Part shown: positions 34,396 through 43,802 of the stretch, one piece after another | How the letters are laid out: each line of letters opens with the position of its first letter | Numbering within the stretch: the stretch's first letter is position 1 | From: an uncultured Butyricicoccus sp. | Lineage (GTDB): Bacteria > Bacillota > Clostridia > Oscillospirales > Butyricicoccaceae | NCBI GenBank assembly: GCA_944376065.1 | Contig: CALWBL010000002.1 | Coordinates: forward strand, 248,001-312,000 | Reading direction: 5' to 3' | DNA: 64,000 bases | Made by a program: the position numbers and the translations under genes | Notes under the pieces: model-generated | The model's database searches: none | What the model was told of the DNA's origin: nothing | The model's input: the letters and a program-made list of their open reading frames with translations, nothing else

Positions 34396-36729
34396 ATGAA
34401 TATGCCAATGTGTTCACGATGCAAAAAAAATGTTGCAGTCGTGTTTATTACAAAAATTGACCAGAGCAATAACTCTGAGCAGGAAGGTCTTTGCATAAAA
34501 TGTGCAAAGGAAATGGGTATTAAACCTATTGATAATCTAATGGACCAAATGGGAATCACCGAGGAGGATTTAGACGCACTTGCAGGTGAAATCGGCGCTT
34601 TTGGTGATTTATCCAGTTTATCCCCTGTTGAAAGCGAACAAGATGAAGATAATACAAGCGATGAGGAAATAGAAGGCACATCAAAGAAGATGCCATTTCC
34701 ATTTCCGCTTTTCGGTGGCAAAAATTCCGCTAAAGCTGATGAAGATAAAACCGAAAAAAAGTCTAAGGAATCAAAGAAGGATAAAAAACGCAAATTCTTA
34801 ACAAATTACTGCGAAGATTTAACTGGTAAAGCTAGAAATGGCAAAATTGATAAGATTGTTGGTCGTGAAAGAGAAACCGAGCGTGTAATACAGATTTTAA
34901 ATCGCCGCCAGAAAAATAATCCTTGTTTGATTGGTGAACCAGGTGTTGGTAAAACTGCGGTTGCAGAAGGTTTGGCTCTTAGAATCGTACAGGGTAAGGT
35001 GCCTTATAAACTAAGAGATAAAGAAATTTATATGCTAGACCTTACCGCACTTGTTGCAGGCACTCAGTTTAGAGGTCAATTTGAAAGTCGTATGAAAGGA
35101 CTTATTGAGGAAGTTAAAAAGTTAGGCAATATAATTCTAGTAATTGATGAAGTTCATAATATAGTTGGTGCGGGCGACTCTGAAGGTTCTATGAATGCAG
35201 CAAATATTCTAAAGCCAGCATTGTCCCGTGGCGAAATTCAGGTTATCGGTGCTACCACTTTTAATGAATACCGTAAGCATATTGAAAAAGATTCCGCTTT
35301 GGAGCGCCGTTTCCAGCCTGTATCAGTTGAAGAACCATCTCTTGATGATGCAGCCGATATTTTAATGGGTATTAAGTCTTATTATGAAGATTATCACTAT
35401 GTTACAATTTCTGATGCAATGTGTCGTCAAGCCGTGCAGCTTTCAGAGCGTTATATTACTGATAGATTTTTACCAGATAAAGCAATCGACCTTATTGATG
35501 AAGCCTGCTCAGACCTTAATCTTAAAAATGAAATGCTGTCATTGGCGGCTGATTTAAAAGCCGAGCTAAAAAGTGTAACTTTAGAGCGTGAAAGCCTAAT
35601 GAGTGACCAAACTCCAGAAGGAGAGATCATGACAACTGAGCAGCTTGACAATAAATATGCTAAAATTGCGGAACTGCGTTCTAAGGAGTTACAGCTTGAA
35701 AATCGTCTGCATGAGGCAGAGGCAGCACCAAGACCAGCATTGACACTTGATAATCTTGCGTCTGTAATTGAGCTTTGGACTAATATTCCTGCAAGCAAGG
35801 TTCAGGCACAGGAAATGCAACGTCTGAGCGATATGGAAAACCGCTTAAAAACGAGGGTTATCGGTCAAGACGAGGCTATACATGCTATTGCACAGGCTAT
35901 ACGTCGAAATCGTGCGGGTATTAGCCCTAAGAAAAAGCCTGTTTCATTCTTGTTTGTAGGTCCAACCGGCGTTGGTAAAACTGAGCTTGTTAAAACTCTT
36001 GCAGAGGATATGTTTGACTCACCAGAGACTCTTATTAGACTTGATATGTCTGAATATATGGAAAAGCATACTGTAGCTCGTTTGATTGGCTCACCTCCAG
36101 GATATGTCGGTTATGATGAGGCTGGACAGCTTACAGAAAAGATTCGACGCAGACCATATTCTGTAATTTTAATGGACGAAATCGAAAAGGCTCACCCAGA
36201 TGTATTAAATATTCTGTTACAAATTCTTGATGATGGCAGACTAACCGATGCACATGGAAGAATGGTTAATTTTGAAAATACTATTATTGTTATGACTTCT
36301 AATGCGGGCAGTGATCATAAAACCACATCTCTTGGCTTTGGTAAGACTGCAAGAGAGCAAGGCAAGGAAAAAGCTATGAAGGCTCTTGAGGACATTATGC
36401 GTCCAGAGTTCCTAAATAGAATTGATGAGATTATAGCATTTAATCAGTTATCAGAAGAAGATTTTGCAAAGATTGCAGATATTCTCCTGAGTGACTTGGC
36501 TAAAAATCTCAATGAGCGTGAAATCCGCTTAACTTGGGACGAAAGCCTAAAGGATTACCTTGTTGAAAATTCCTATTCGCTTAAATTTGGTGCAAGAAAC
36601 CTCCGCAGACTTATTGAAAAGGAAGTCGAAAACGCAATTGCAAACGAAATCCTTTCTGCTGTGGATAACCAAATCATTGGTATTCATATCGAAGCAGAAG
36701 ATGGTGAACTTAAACTTCAGAGTATATAA
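34396..36729 (+). CDS. ClpE-like AAA+ unfoldase with N-terminal zinc finger
   Basis: 777 residues. A C4 zinc finger (CSRC at 6-9; CIKC at about 33-36) replaces the usual Clp-N repeats, as in ClpE. After an acidic/basic linker, D1 has Walker [10 protein letters not shown] and Walker B VIDEVHN; D2 has GPTGVGKTE and [12 protein letters not shown], with a middle coiled coil between. It unfolds substrates for ClpP; a hydrophobic IGF/LGF-like tripeptide is a candidate ClpP loop but I did not localise it with certainty. RBS AAGGAGAG; 20 nt after the CvpA gene. No CtsR operator was seen upstream. Confidence 0.88.
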   Translation: MNMPMCSRCKKNVAVVFITKIDQSNNSEQEGLCIKCAKEMGIKPIDNLMDQMGITEEDLDALAGEIGAFGDLSSLSPVESEQDEDNTSDEEIEGTSKKMPFPFPLFGGKNSAKADEDKTEKKSKESKKDKKRKFLTNYCEDLTGKARNGKIDKIVGRERETERVIQILNRRQKNNPCLIGEPGVGKTAVAEGLALRIVQGKVPYKLRDKEIYMLDLTALVAGTQFRGQFESRMKGLIEEVKKLGNIILVIDEVHNIVGAGDSEGSMNAANILKPALSRGEIQVIGATTFNEYRKHIEKDSALERRFQPVSVEEPSLDDAADILMGIKSYYEDYHYVTISDAMCRQAVQLSERYITDRFLPDKAIDLIDEACSDLNLKNEMLSLAADLKAELKSVTLERESLMSDQTPEGEIMTTEQLDNKYAKIAELRSKELQLENRLHEAEAAPRPALTLDNLASVIELWTNIPASKVQAQEMQRLSDMENRLKTRVIGQDEAIHAIAQAIRRNRAGISPKKKPVSFLFVGPTGVGKTELVKTLAEDMFDSPETLIRLDMSEYMEKHTVARLIGSPPGYVGYDEAGQLTEKIRRRPYSVILMDEIEKAHPDVLNILLQILDDGRLTDAHGRMVNFENTIIVMTSNAGSDHKTTSLGFGKTAREQGKEKAMKALEDIMRPEFLNRIDEIIAFNQLSEEDFAKIADILLSDLAKNLNEREIRLTWDESLKDYLVENSYSLKFGARNLRRLIEKEVENAIANEILSAVDNQIIGIHIEAEDGELKLQSI

Positions 36730-36733
36730 AAAA

Positions 36734-36772
36734 TTCCGCCTGTTCTCATTTATGAATAGGCGGAAACTATTT
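36734..36772. terminator. Bidirectional terminator between the clpE-like and pyridoxamine kinase genes
   Basis: Stem TTCCGCCT (36734-36741) / AGGCGGAA (36758-36765), with ATTTTT downstream on plus and a T-run on minus. It serves both converging genes. Confidence 0.75.
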
Positions 36773-36773
36773 T

Positions 36774-37607
36774 TCATATAGTTTTAATATGCGGCAAGGT
36801 GTGAAGCAATGGCTCGAACTCAACACCATACATTCTGTCAGTGTTTTTACTGGCAGTATAGCTTATGCAGTGTTTTACAAAATCAGATGCACAAGCAGCA
36901 CTCTCGCTAATAGATTTTCCACATAATATTTGACCAAGCAATACAGATGCAAATATATCACCTGTGCCTGGGAAAAAGGCATTTACACAATCATGGTCTA
37001 TAAAATGGGTCTTACTACGACTTGTACAAGCAACTGTTAATGTATCATCGGTAAAATGTAAACCGGTAAGCACTACATCACAATTAAATTTACTTGATAA
37101 TTCTTTTGACCAGTTTTCAGCATCTTGTTTATTTTTTGGTGTGGTATTTGGGTTTCTTTCAAGTAAAATTGCAGCTTCGGTCACATTTGGGGTTATACAG
37201 TCAGCTATATGACAAAGCTCATTCATACGTTTTGTCATTTCATCTGTATATGTTTTGTAAACGGTACCATTATCACCCATAACAGGGTCAACTAAAAAAT
37301 ATCCATTTTCCGATTTTAGTTTTGCAGATTCTAAAACACAGTCGATTTGTTTTGCAGAACCAAGAAAACCAGAATATATAGCATCAAACTTTAGATTTAA
37401 TTTTTCAAAATGTGAAAGTATATTTGGCATTGTGCTTGTAAGGTCTATGCAAGTCCAGTCATTTATTGCTGTATGAGTTGAGAAAACAGCCGTCGGAACT
37501 GGGACACATTGATGACCTTGCACACTTAAAACCGCTGTTATAGGGACAAGCGATGAACGACCAAAACATGCTAAATCATGAAGTGCAAGTACTGTTTTTT
37601 GTTTCAT
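36774..37607 (-). CDS. Pyridoxamine/pyridoxal kinase
   Basis: 277 residues from ATG 37607 with GAGGTGA 8 nt upstream; a GTG at 37619 overlaps that site. Ribokinase-like fold of the PdxK/PdxY type: start VLALHDLACFGRSSL, DPVMGDNG for Mg-ATP, ITPNVTEAAIL, and the catalytic GTGD in FFPGTGDIFASVLL. It phosphorylates B6 vitamers to make PLP or PMP. Single gene with its own promoter. Confidence 0.9.
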   Translation of the reverse strand: MKQKTVLALHDLACFGRSSLVPITAVLSVQGHQCVPVPTAVFSTHTAINDWTCIDLTSTMPNILSHFEKLNLKFDAIYSGFLGSAKQIDCVLESAKLKSENGYFLVDPVMGDNGTVYKTYTDEMTKRMNELCHIADCITPNVTEAAILLERNPNTTPKNKQDAENWSKELSSKFNCDVVLTGLHFTDDTLTVACTSRSKTHFIDHDCVNAFFPGTGDIFASVLLGQILCGKSISESAACASDFVKHCISYTASKNTDRMYGVEFEPLLHTLPHIKTI

Positions 37608-37633
37608 TATATTTATCACCTCGAAATATAATT

Positions 37634-37662
37634 ATGGTACAATTTTTATTATTATAAGTCAA
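37634..37662 (-). promoter_or_regulatory. Putative promoter of the pyridoxamine kinase gene
   Basis: On minus: TTGACT (37657-37662), 17 nt, TACCAT (37634-37639). Good -35, fair -10. Confidence 0.45.
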
Positions 37663-37730
37663 TACCTATTGCATAAAGCCTGTCAAAATGATACCATGAT
37701 AATAGAATACAGCCAAGGAAAGGAAATTAC

Positions 37731-39008
37731 ATGAAAAAAAGAATAATCTCAATACTAATGTGCGCTATAATGTCTATCCCTATTTCAGCTCAGGCAGCAG
37801 AGGAAAAAAAAGTAACCCCAATGCGTGGCGTTTGGGTATCAACGGTTTATAATCTCGATTATCCAACAAAGAAAACAATATCAGAAAGTGAGCTTAAAAA
37901 ACAAGCTGATGAAATTTTGGATAATGCATTAGAAACGGGACTTAACACTGTATTTTTACAGGTTAGACCATCGGGAGATGCATTTTACAAATCCGATATT
38001 TTCCCTTGGAGTCACTGGCTCACAGGTGAGCAAGGTAAAGCACCAGAAAACAATTTTGACCCCCTTGAATATTGGGTGGATGAGGCGCATGAGCGTGGTT
38101 TAGAACTTCATGCGTGGATTAACCCATACAGAGCAAGCAGAGGTTTAACATGGGAGCAGCTTGATGAAAATAACCCTGCAAAACTTAATCCAGAGTGGGT
38201 TGAGCAATATTCAGATGGCAATTACTATTACAATCCAGCACTTGCGGAAGTTCGTCAACTTATTGTTGATGGTGCACTTGAAATAGTTAATAATTATGAT
38301 GTTGATGGGTTGCATCTTGATGATTATTTCTATCCTGGTCAGGATTTTAACGATTCTGAGGAATATGCAAAATATGGCGGAGATTTCAGTAATATCGCAG
38401 ATTGGCGCAGAGATAATGTAAACAAAATGGTTGCAATGCTTGATGAAGAACTTCACAAAGCAGACAAAGATATTCAGTTCGGTATAAGTCCAGCAGGTAT
38501 TTGGGCAAACAAATCAACTGACCCCAGAGGTTCAGACACTAGAGGCAATCAAAGTTATGTAAGCTCTTATGCAGATAGTTTGGCTTGGATTGAGGCTGGT
38601 ACTATTGATTATATAATGCCTCAGATTTACTGGGAAATAGGTCATTCAGCCGCAGATTTTGCAACATTAGTCGATTGGTGGATTGATAACACTCAGGGTA
38701 CAGATGTTAAACTTTACATAGGTTTGGCGGCATATAAATGCCATGATGCAACACCGCCTACATGGTCCAGCACAAAACCGCTTATGGATTCACTGGAGTA
38801 TATGTCACAAAAAAACGGTATTTATGGCGAGGTGTATTTCCGTTATCAGTCTTTAAATGTTGTTGATGGCTTAAAAGAACAATTAAAACAATGGTATAAA
38901 ACAGCACCAGATGCAATTATTGTGCCAGAAAATGCATTCCCAGATGCACAGCAAATAAATAGCTTTTTAGGAGCATTTACAATGCTTATAAGTGCTATTT
39001 TAAGATAA
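37731..39008 (+). CDS. Secreted GHL10/DUF187 family glycoside hydrolase-like protein
   Basis: 425 residues. Signal peptide with likely cleavage after SAQA (residue 22). The catalytic-type TIM barrel begins at MRGVWVSTVYNLDYP and shows VFLQVRPSGDAFYKS, LHAWINPYRA, VDGLHLDDYFYPG and DYIMPQIYWE. This family (YngK-like) acts on wall or other polysaccharides; GH140-like activity is not certain. A short hydrophobic C-terminus follows (about 408-425). RBS AAGGAAAGG. The MNT-like gene begins 32 nt downstream. Confidence 0.88.
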   Translation: MKKRIISILMCAIMSIPISAQAAEEKKVTPMRGVWVSTVYNLDYPTKKTISESELKKQADEILDNALETGLNTVFLQVRPSGDAFYKSDIFPWSHWLTGEQGKAPENNFDPLEYWVDEAHERGLELHAWINPYRASRGLTWEQLDENNPAKLNPEWVEQYSDGNYYYNPALAEVRQLIVDGALEIVNNYDVDGLHLDDYFYPGQDFNDSEEYAKYGGDFSNIADWRRDNVNKMVAMLDEELHKADKDIQFGISPAGIWANKSTDPRGSDTRGNQSYVSSYADSLAWIEAGTIDYIMPQIYWEIGHSAADFATLVDWWIDNTQGTDVKLYIGLAAYKCHDATPPTWSSTKPLMDSLEYMSQKNGIYGEVYFRYQSLNVVDGLKEQLKQWYKTAPDAIIVPENAFPDAQQINSFLGAFTMLISAILR

Positions 39009-39040
39009 AAACATACTTTTTTAAGGGGAGGATAAAGCCA

Positions 39041-39352
39041 ATGAATGAGAATGAGAAAAGCATAATTGTTAAATCGGTTTTGGAGTTATGTAAGCCCATT
39101 CGTGTAATATTATATGGTGCAAAACATGGTCTCTCAAGCGGAAAACTTAAAACAGCTAATATATGTATAGTCGTTGGCAATTGTGATAAAAATAAGTTGC
39201 TTCATAGGCTTTATCTTCAAATGCCGCTTGATGTTCAAGTGAATATCAAGATTTATACAGATGAGGAGTGGAATGAGCTGCAAAATGACCCAAACAGTTA
39301 TGCAGCATGGATTTCTGAGAAAGGTGCGGTGCTTTATGAGTCGGAACCGTAG
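39041..39352 (+). CDS. Degenerate MNT-type nucleotidyltransferase
   Basis: 103 residues. The minimal nucleotidyltransferase fold is recognisable in IRVILYGAKHG...TANICIVV, where functional members read LFGSRARG...SDIDLLVV. The Ser of the GS motif is Ala27 and the two catalytic Asp are replaced (Asn40, Cys42), so it should be inactive as an AMP-transferase. It precedes a HEPN-domain gene, the order of MNT/HEPN toxin-antitoxin pairs. RBS GGGGAGG. Confidence 0.7.
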   Translation: MNENEKSIIVKSVLELCKPIRVILYGAKHGLSSGKLKTANICIVVGNCDKNKLLHRLYLQMPLDVQVNIKIYTDEEWNELQNDPNSYAAWISEKGAVLYESEP

Positions 39353-39368
39353 AGGTGCCAGAGATAGT

Positions 39369-39773
39369 ATGTACTACTATAAGTGGCTTGATAAAGCACT
39401 TTATGACCTGCAAGCAGCTAGGATTTTGATGACTTGGGGCGGCGATGCAGGAAATATTGCATTCCACTGTCAACAAGCTATTGAAAAGGCATTAAAGGGC
39501 TATTTGCTTTTTAAAAGTGGCAAACATTTTGATGGTCATAACTTAACATATCTTTGCAGGCAGACTGTTCAACTTGACCGCTCTTTTGAAAAATGGCTTG
39601 ATGAAAGTGCTGCGCTTAATAATTTATATATTGAAACACGTTATCCAACAGATTTGCCATTAAACCTTAATGAGCAAACTGTAAAACGATATTTTCATAT
39701 GGCAGAGGATATGTTTGCAGCTATTCGTCATGAGCTTTATGAGGGTGGAATGCCTCATAAAATAAAAAAATAA
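39369..39773 (+). CDS. HEPN domain protein
   Basis: 134 residues from ATG 39369. HEPN hallmarks: WLDKALYDLQAARIL, IAFHCQQAIEKALKGYLLF, HNLTYLC and the ETRYPTDLP motif. HEPN partners of MNT proteins are RNases or AMPylation targets. I do not find a clear RxxxxH RNase motif, so the RNase activity is open. The start is uncertain: ATG 39336 would add 11 basic residues and overlap the MNT gene by 17 nt. A terminator follows. Confidence 0.78.
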   Translation: MYYYKWLDKALYDLQAARILMTWGGDAGNIAFHCQQAIEKALKGYLLFKSGKHFDGHNLTYLCRQTVQLDRSFEKWLDESAALNNLYIETRYPTDLPLNLNEQTVKRYFHMAEDMFAAIRHELYEGGMPHKIKK

Positions 39774-39782
39774 AAATCAAAA

Positions 39783-39820
39783 TCCGACATTGAGTGTAAA
39801 GCTCTTTGTCGGACTTTTTT
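39783..39820. terminator. Bidirectional terminator between the HEPN gene and rsmI
   Basis: Stem TCCGACA (39783-39789) / TGTCGGA (39807-39813), extended by partial pairing, followed by CTTTTTT on plus and a T-rich stretch on minus. Confidence 0.75.
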
Positions 39821-40670
39821 ATGATAATCTGTTTAATGCCTCTTTATAAAGTGCGTTTTTCTTTACTCCAATATCAGCAGAAACAAGTTTTACTGAATCT
39901 TTCAATGTTTCACCGGTTTCCATATGGCTTTTTACTGCTAAAATAGCCATTTCCATGCGTTCCTCATCAGAAACATCTGTTATAACTTCTGCATTTCCTT
40001 CGATGACAAGCACATATTCTCCTCTTGGTGAGTTTTCTGTGTAATATTCTTCAGCTTGTTTTAATGTCATTCTAAGGCTTTCTTCATGAATCTTTGTTAT
40101 TTCTCTGCACATAGCAATTTTTCTATTATCACCAAAAGCAAGTCTCATATCATGCAGGGTTTGACGTAGTTTATGTGGTGCCTCATAAAAAATCATGGTT
40201 CGTTTTTCGGAGAGCAAGGAGTCAAGATGCTCTTTCCTAGCCTTTTTATTTACAGATAAAAAACCCTCAAAACACCATCTGCCAGTAGGAAGTCCAGAAA
40301 CAGCTAACGCACAAACAGCAGCACAGCAGCCTGGAACAGATTGTACAGGTATATTATTTTCAGCACATAGAGCCACTAAATCTTCTCCTGGGTCGGATAC
40401 AGCAGGTGTGCCAGCATCGGTCACAAGTGCACAATTTTCACCTTTAAGCAGCCTTTCAACTATTTCTTCGCCACGCTGTCTGCGATTATGCTCAAAATAA
40501 CTAACCATTGGTTTGGGCGGTAAATCTAGTGCATTAAGCAGCTTTTTCGTAACTCTGGTATCTTCGGCGGCAATAAAATCAACATCACACATCGTTTTTC
40601 TAGCTCTAGGAGAAAAGTCACCTAAATTTCCAATAGGTGTTGCAACTAGATAAAGTGTTCCAATACTCAT
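39819..40670 (-). CDS. rsmI: 16S rRNA (cytidine(1402)-2'-O)-methyltransferase RsmI
   Basis: 283 residues. Hallmarks: TLYLVATPIGNLGDFSPRA, DFIAAEDTRVTKKLL, LVTDAGTPAVSDPG, and GLPTGRWCFEGFL. It methylates ribose of C1402 in the decoding centre using SAM (tetrapyrrole methylase fold). GAGGAG precedes the ATG. Its usual neighbours (holB, yabA) are not in the window. Confidence 0.96.
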   Translation of the reverse strand: MSIGTLYLVATPIGNLGDFSPRARKTMCDVDFIAAEDTRVTKKLLNALDLPPKPMVSYFEHNRRQRGEEIVERLLKGENCALVTDAGTPAVSDPGEDLVALCAENNIPVQSVPGCCAAVCALAVSGLPTGRWCFEGFLSVNKKARKEHLDSLLSEKRTMIFYEAPHKLRQTLHDMRLAFGDNRKIAMCREITKIHEESLRMTLKQAEEYYTENSPRGEYVLVIEGNAEVITDVSDEERMEMAILAVKSHMETGETLKDSVKLVSADIGVKKNALYKEALNRLS

Positions 40671-40773
40671 TATATAATCTCCTCAAAATATTACAAAAAT
40701 AAACAATCTATCATGAATGATTTCATTATATATATTTTTTTTATTGAATGTCAAGCATATGAAGTTTCATTAC

Positions 40774-40802
40774 TTGACAAGGAACCTATAAAAGTCTATG
40801 CT
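40774..40802 (+). promoter_or_regulatory. Sigma-A-type promoter of the G5/3D protein gene
   Basis: TTGACA (40774-40779), a 17 nt spacer and TATGCT (40797-40802). Perfect -35. The transcript would start about 26 nt before the ATG. Confidence 0.6.
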
Positions 40803-40834
40803 AAAAGAAAATAAAGATATATGTGAGGGCATAA

Positions 40835-42082
40835 ATGAAAAAAAATGTCATAAAAATGGAAAATAGGGGAATAAAACAGGATAAAAAAACGAGACAAAAA
40901 GAGTATATTGTTATTTTACTTATAATTTTGATACCAATTTTAATTGTTATGGGTGGGGTTATTTGGGGATTTTTGCATCCGGAGCAACAATATATTATCA
41001 GCGATGGAACAATAGAAAAATCTATAACATTAAACCCAGGTAGTGTAGACGAGGCTTGTAAAGCTCTTGGTTTTGAAGATATGATTATAACAAAACAGGA
41101 GCAAGAAGGAGGAAAAATAATAGTAAAAGTTAGCCCAGCACTACACGCAACAATTAAAACCAAACAAACAAGTATAACAGTAAGATTTACAGAATGCACA
41201 GTTCGTGAGCTTTTAGAGGAAAAGGGCTTTTCGTTTGATGATGACGATGAAGTTATTCCACCTCTTGATACAAGGCTAAAAAAAGACACAGATATTACTA
41301 TAATTGATGTTGAATATGAGGAGCAAATTGAAAGTGAACAAGTAGCTTTTGAAATTGAAACTAAAGACAACAATGAAATGCTGAAAGGCCAGCAAAAAAT
41401 CACACAATATGGCGTTTATGGTGAAAAAGAGGTAACATATAAAATAAAATTTGAGGACGGAGAGCAAATTTCCGAAGAAATGATTTCTGAGGAAATTGTA
41501 AAAGAACCTGTAAACTGCATAATCGAAAAAGGAACAAAAGAGCCTGAAACAGAGGACGAAAAAAAGCAGGCAGAACAGATTGAAGTAGAAAAAACAGCAG
41601 AAACTACAACAAAAAAACTTCAACAAACTGTTCAAGTTCCAGAGCAGCAAATTATTTACAGCACAAATCCAGAAGATTTATCAACGGCAGGGAGAGCCTA
41701 TGTTTGGTCTGTTCCAGCGGGAATACAGGACAATACGGTGAATAAAATCATAACAGCTGGTGATGGTTCCAGTTATGAGTATACAAGTGTTATAGATGTA
41801 ACAGCAACTGCATATCATAGAGTTGAAGAAGGCGGACTTACAACTGCGACAGGAACTACTACTAAATATGGTACTATTGCAGTAGACCCTAGTGTCATTC
41901 CTCTTGGAACTAGACTTTATGTTGTATCAGATGGCGGTCAATCATGGTCTTATGGTCCAGGACTTGCAGAAGATACAGGTGGGCTTATCAAGGGAAATAA
42001 GATAGATTTATTTTTTATGACAGGTGATGAGGCGAACCAATTTGGCGTACGTTCAGCAAAAGTTTACATATTAAAAGATTAA
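40835..42082 (+). CDS. YabE-like G5 and 3D domain cell-wall protein
   Basis: 415 residues. A basic N-terminus and membrane segment (about 24-48), two DUF348-like ubiquitin-fold stretches (about 60-180), a G5-like domain (about 180-240), an E/Q/K-rich linker, and a C-terminal 3D domain (about 320-415). All three 3D aspartates are present: AVDPSVIPLGT, AEDTGG and KIDLFF. 3D domains resemble the active fold of lytic transglycosylases and are shared with resuscitation-promoting factors. Likely cuts or remodels peptidoglycan outside the cell. Confidence 0.85.
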   Translation: MKKNVIKMENRGIKQDKKTRQKEYIVILLIILIPILIVMGGVIWGFLHPEQQYIISDGTIEKSITLNPGSVDEACKALGFEDMIITKQEQEGGKIIVKVSPALHATIKTKQTSITVRFTECTVRELLEEKGFSFDDDDEVIPPLDTRLKKDTDITIIDVEYEEQIESEQVAFEIETKDNNEMLKGQQKITQYGVYGEKEVTYKIKFEDGEQISEEMISEEIVKEPVNCIIEKGTKEPETEDEKKQAEQIEVEKTAETTTKKLQQTVQVPEQQIIYSTNPEDLSTAGRAYVWSVPAGIQDNTVNKIITAGDGSSYEYTSVIDVTATAYHRVEEGGLTTATGTTTKYGTIAVDPSVIPLGTRLYVVSDGGQSWSYGPGLAEDTGGLIKGNKIDLFFMTGDEANQFGVRSAKVYILKD

Positions 42083-42157
42083 ATTTGAGTTATTTATAAG
42101 ACCAATGTGTCGATTATAAATATGTCTAAGCGTGATAAAAACTTAGAATTTAATTTG

Positions 42158-42164
42158 AAAGGAG
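42158..42164 (+). promoter_or_regulatory. Ribosome binding site of the YjfB-like gene
   Basis: AAAGGAG 8 nt before ATG 42173. It rules out the in-frame GTG at 42107, which has no RBS. Confidence 0.6.
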
Positions 42165-42172
42165 TTTTTAGT

Positions 42173-42358
42173 ATGAGTATGGCAACAAGTATAGCAGCAT
42201 CAGCTACCGCATTTAGTTCGGCGCAGCTTCAGTACAATGTTTCACTTTCAGTGACAAAAAAGGCAATGGATAGCCAAGAAGTGGCTATGCAAGGTTTGCT
42301 TGAGATGATGCCACAAAATCCTGCTGGTATCGGTCAAAATATTGACACTTACGCATGA
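42173..42358 (+). CDS. YjfB family putative motility protein
   Basis: 61 residues. An N-terminal A/S-rich helix (ATSIAASATAFSSAQLQYNV) and the helix SVTKKAMDSQEVAMQGLLEMM fit the small YjfB family, annotated as motility-related from co-occurrence with flagella; no biochemical role is known. It stands alone between the 3D protein gene and a strong terminator, 4 kb before the flagellar operon. A weak sigma-28-like GTCGATTA lies at 42109-42116. Confidence 0.75.
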   Translation: MSMATSIAASATAFSSAQLQYNVSLSVTKKAMDSQEVAMQGLLEMMPQNPAGIGQNIDTYA

Positions 42359-42359
42359 T

Positions 42360-42396
42360 AAAAGACCCGACTTTTTAATAAAAGTCGGGTCTTTTA
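42360..42396. terminator. Strong bidirectional terminator
   Basis: Near-perfect stem AAAAGACCCGACTTTT / AAAAGTCGGGTCTTTT with a 4 nt loop, starting at the YjfB-like stop. It also lies 4 nt past the stop of the converging lipoprotein gene. Confidence 0.9.
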
Positions 42397-42399
42397 ACG

Positions 42400-43491
42400 T
42401 TATTTTTCGGCATCAATAGCCATTTCAAGAAGTTCATCACCATCATTTGGAAGAGATTCTGGAATTTCTCCAAGCTCTACCTTTTTAACTTGATTATCAC
42501 CTGGGTTTACTTGCTGATACAGTGTGCTGCCATCAGCGGAGACAAAGCAAGTGGTTGCAAGCTGATTTGTATGTTGTTCACTCTTTTCATAGACATAAAC
42601 GGCAAGACATGGTACATCATCAACCATAACATAACCAGGGCCAGGCTTTAGTACATATTCGCTCATATCATCGCCGGGAAGTCCAAGCTCAGCAGGAACA
42701 ACGGAATACATAAGCGTTTTTGCACCAGTAAACGATATAACAGATGTTGGCTGTCCGTTTTCACCAGACTGCTGAACAGCTTCAGCAGTAAGGGTAACTA
42801 TACAGCTTGTTGAAGTCCAATCGACCTGAACTACAAGATTTTTTGCAGAATCTTGTACAAAGTTTGAGTAAGGAGGAAGCACTTCAAGCTCCTTTTCAAG
42901 CTGCTTTTGAGCTTCCTTTGCAGCTTTTTTTTCTTCCTTTGTCATGTTCTTTTCAGCTTCTTCCGCAGCTTCTTCATCCTCAGCAGTATTTTCCTGTTCG
43001 GCTGCGGATTCAGGAGCTTGGGTAGGTTCTCCATTTTCATCAAGCAACACAGCGGGCCGCTTTAGAATTACAGTACCAACAGCGGTAGTGTAATCTGGTT
43101 CTTCATCTGGGTCTAATTCAAAAGCATATTCATCAGTTGTCATCATATCAACATATGCTTTTACTGCCACTGCTGCCTGGTCTTTGTGGAACATCTGGTA
43201 ATCATATGAGATATAGTTTATTGCAGGTGTTACTACTTGAGTAGATGTATCTTCTGAAGAACCATCACCTTCTTCAGATTCTTCTTCAGGTTCTGTGATT
43301 TCACCTTCGCCACTGGCAGGGGACAAAGATGTTATGTAGGTGCCACCTGTCGCAGAAGTAAGAACTTTATCAAGTGCAGGAACTGAGTTGCCATCAAATT
43401 GGTACGCAATTAGTGTATCATCATCACCGCAACCAGAAAGCATTAAGAGTATGGACAATGGTAAAAATGCAAAAAAACGTTTGAGAAACAA
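42400..43491 (-). CDS. Putative lipoprotein of unknown function
   Basis: 363 residues from TTG 43491. The signal LKRFFAFLPLSILLMLSGCG ends in a lipobox (LSGC), predicting lipid attachment outside the membrane. There is an acidic Ser/Glu stretch near 60-75, a Glu/Ala/Lys helix (about 160-200) and a C-terminal domain (about 200-350) that I do not recognise. The start is chosen by GGAGG, which the in-frame ATG 43506 overlaps. Single gene, convergent with the YjfB-like gene. Confidence 0.7.
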   Translation of the reverse strand: MFLKRFFAFLPLSILLMLSGCGDDDTLIAYQFDGNSVPALDKVLTSATGGTYITSLSPASGEGEITEPEEESEEGDGSSEDTSTQVVTPAINYISYDYQMFHKDQAAVAVKAYVDMMTTDEYAFELDPDEEPDYTTAVGTVILKRPAVLLDENGEPTQAPESAAEQENTAEDEEAAEEAEKNMTKEEKKAAKEAQKQLEKELEVLPPYSNFVQDSAKNLVVQVDWTSTSCIVTLTAEAVQQSGENGQPTSVISFTGAKTLMYSVVPAELGLPGDDMSEYVLKPGPGYVMVDDVPCLAVYVYEKSEQHTNQLATTCFVSADGSTLYQQVNPGDNQVKKVELGEIPESLPNDGDELLEMAIDAEK

Positions 43492-43499
43492 TTTGTTTT

Positions 43500-43504
43500 C
43501 CTCC
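43500..43504 (-). promoter_or_regulatory. Shine-Dalgarno selecting the TTG start of the lipoprotein
   Basis: GGAGG on minus, 8 nt before TTG 43491. The ATG at 43506 includes its first base and would have no SD. Confidence 0.6.
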
Positions 43505-43611
43505 ATTCATAATATTCTGCCAAAAAACCAGTTAATAATACAAACTGATATTATGGCATAAAACACTAATCTAATTTTACAGGGTTTGCACAAAAAAGCA
43601 AGAAAAAAGTT

Positions 43612-43641
43612 TTGAAAAAAGAAACTGTTAATTTGTATTAT
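43612..43641 (+). promoter_or_regulatory. Candidate promoter of the second SLH gene
   Basis: TTGAAA (43612-43617), 18 nt, TATTAT (43636-43641): five of six at both boxes. It would give a leader of about 155 nt. The rest of the 311 nt gap (43492-43802) holds two GTCGAC palindromes and nothing else I can assign. Confidence 0.4.
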
Positions 43642-43802
43642 TTTTTTTAAAATTAGGACGATAGAAGAAAAGTCGACGTATAAATAGAATTTATTGAGTC
43701 ATACGTTTTGCCCTGTAAAGTTATTTGCTATATTTTATGGAAATCAGTCGACAAACTATGTTATTATGTAATTGTTAAGATAATGTTTAGGAGTTGAGTG
43801 CA

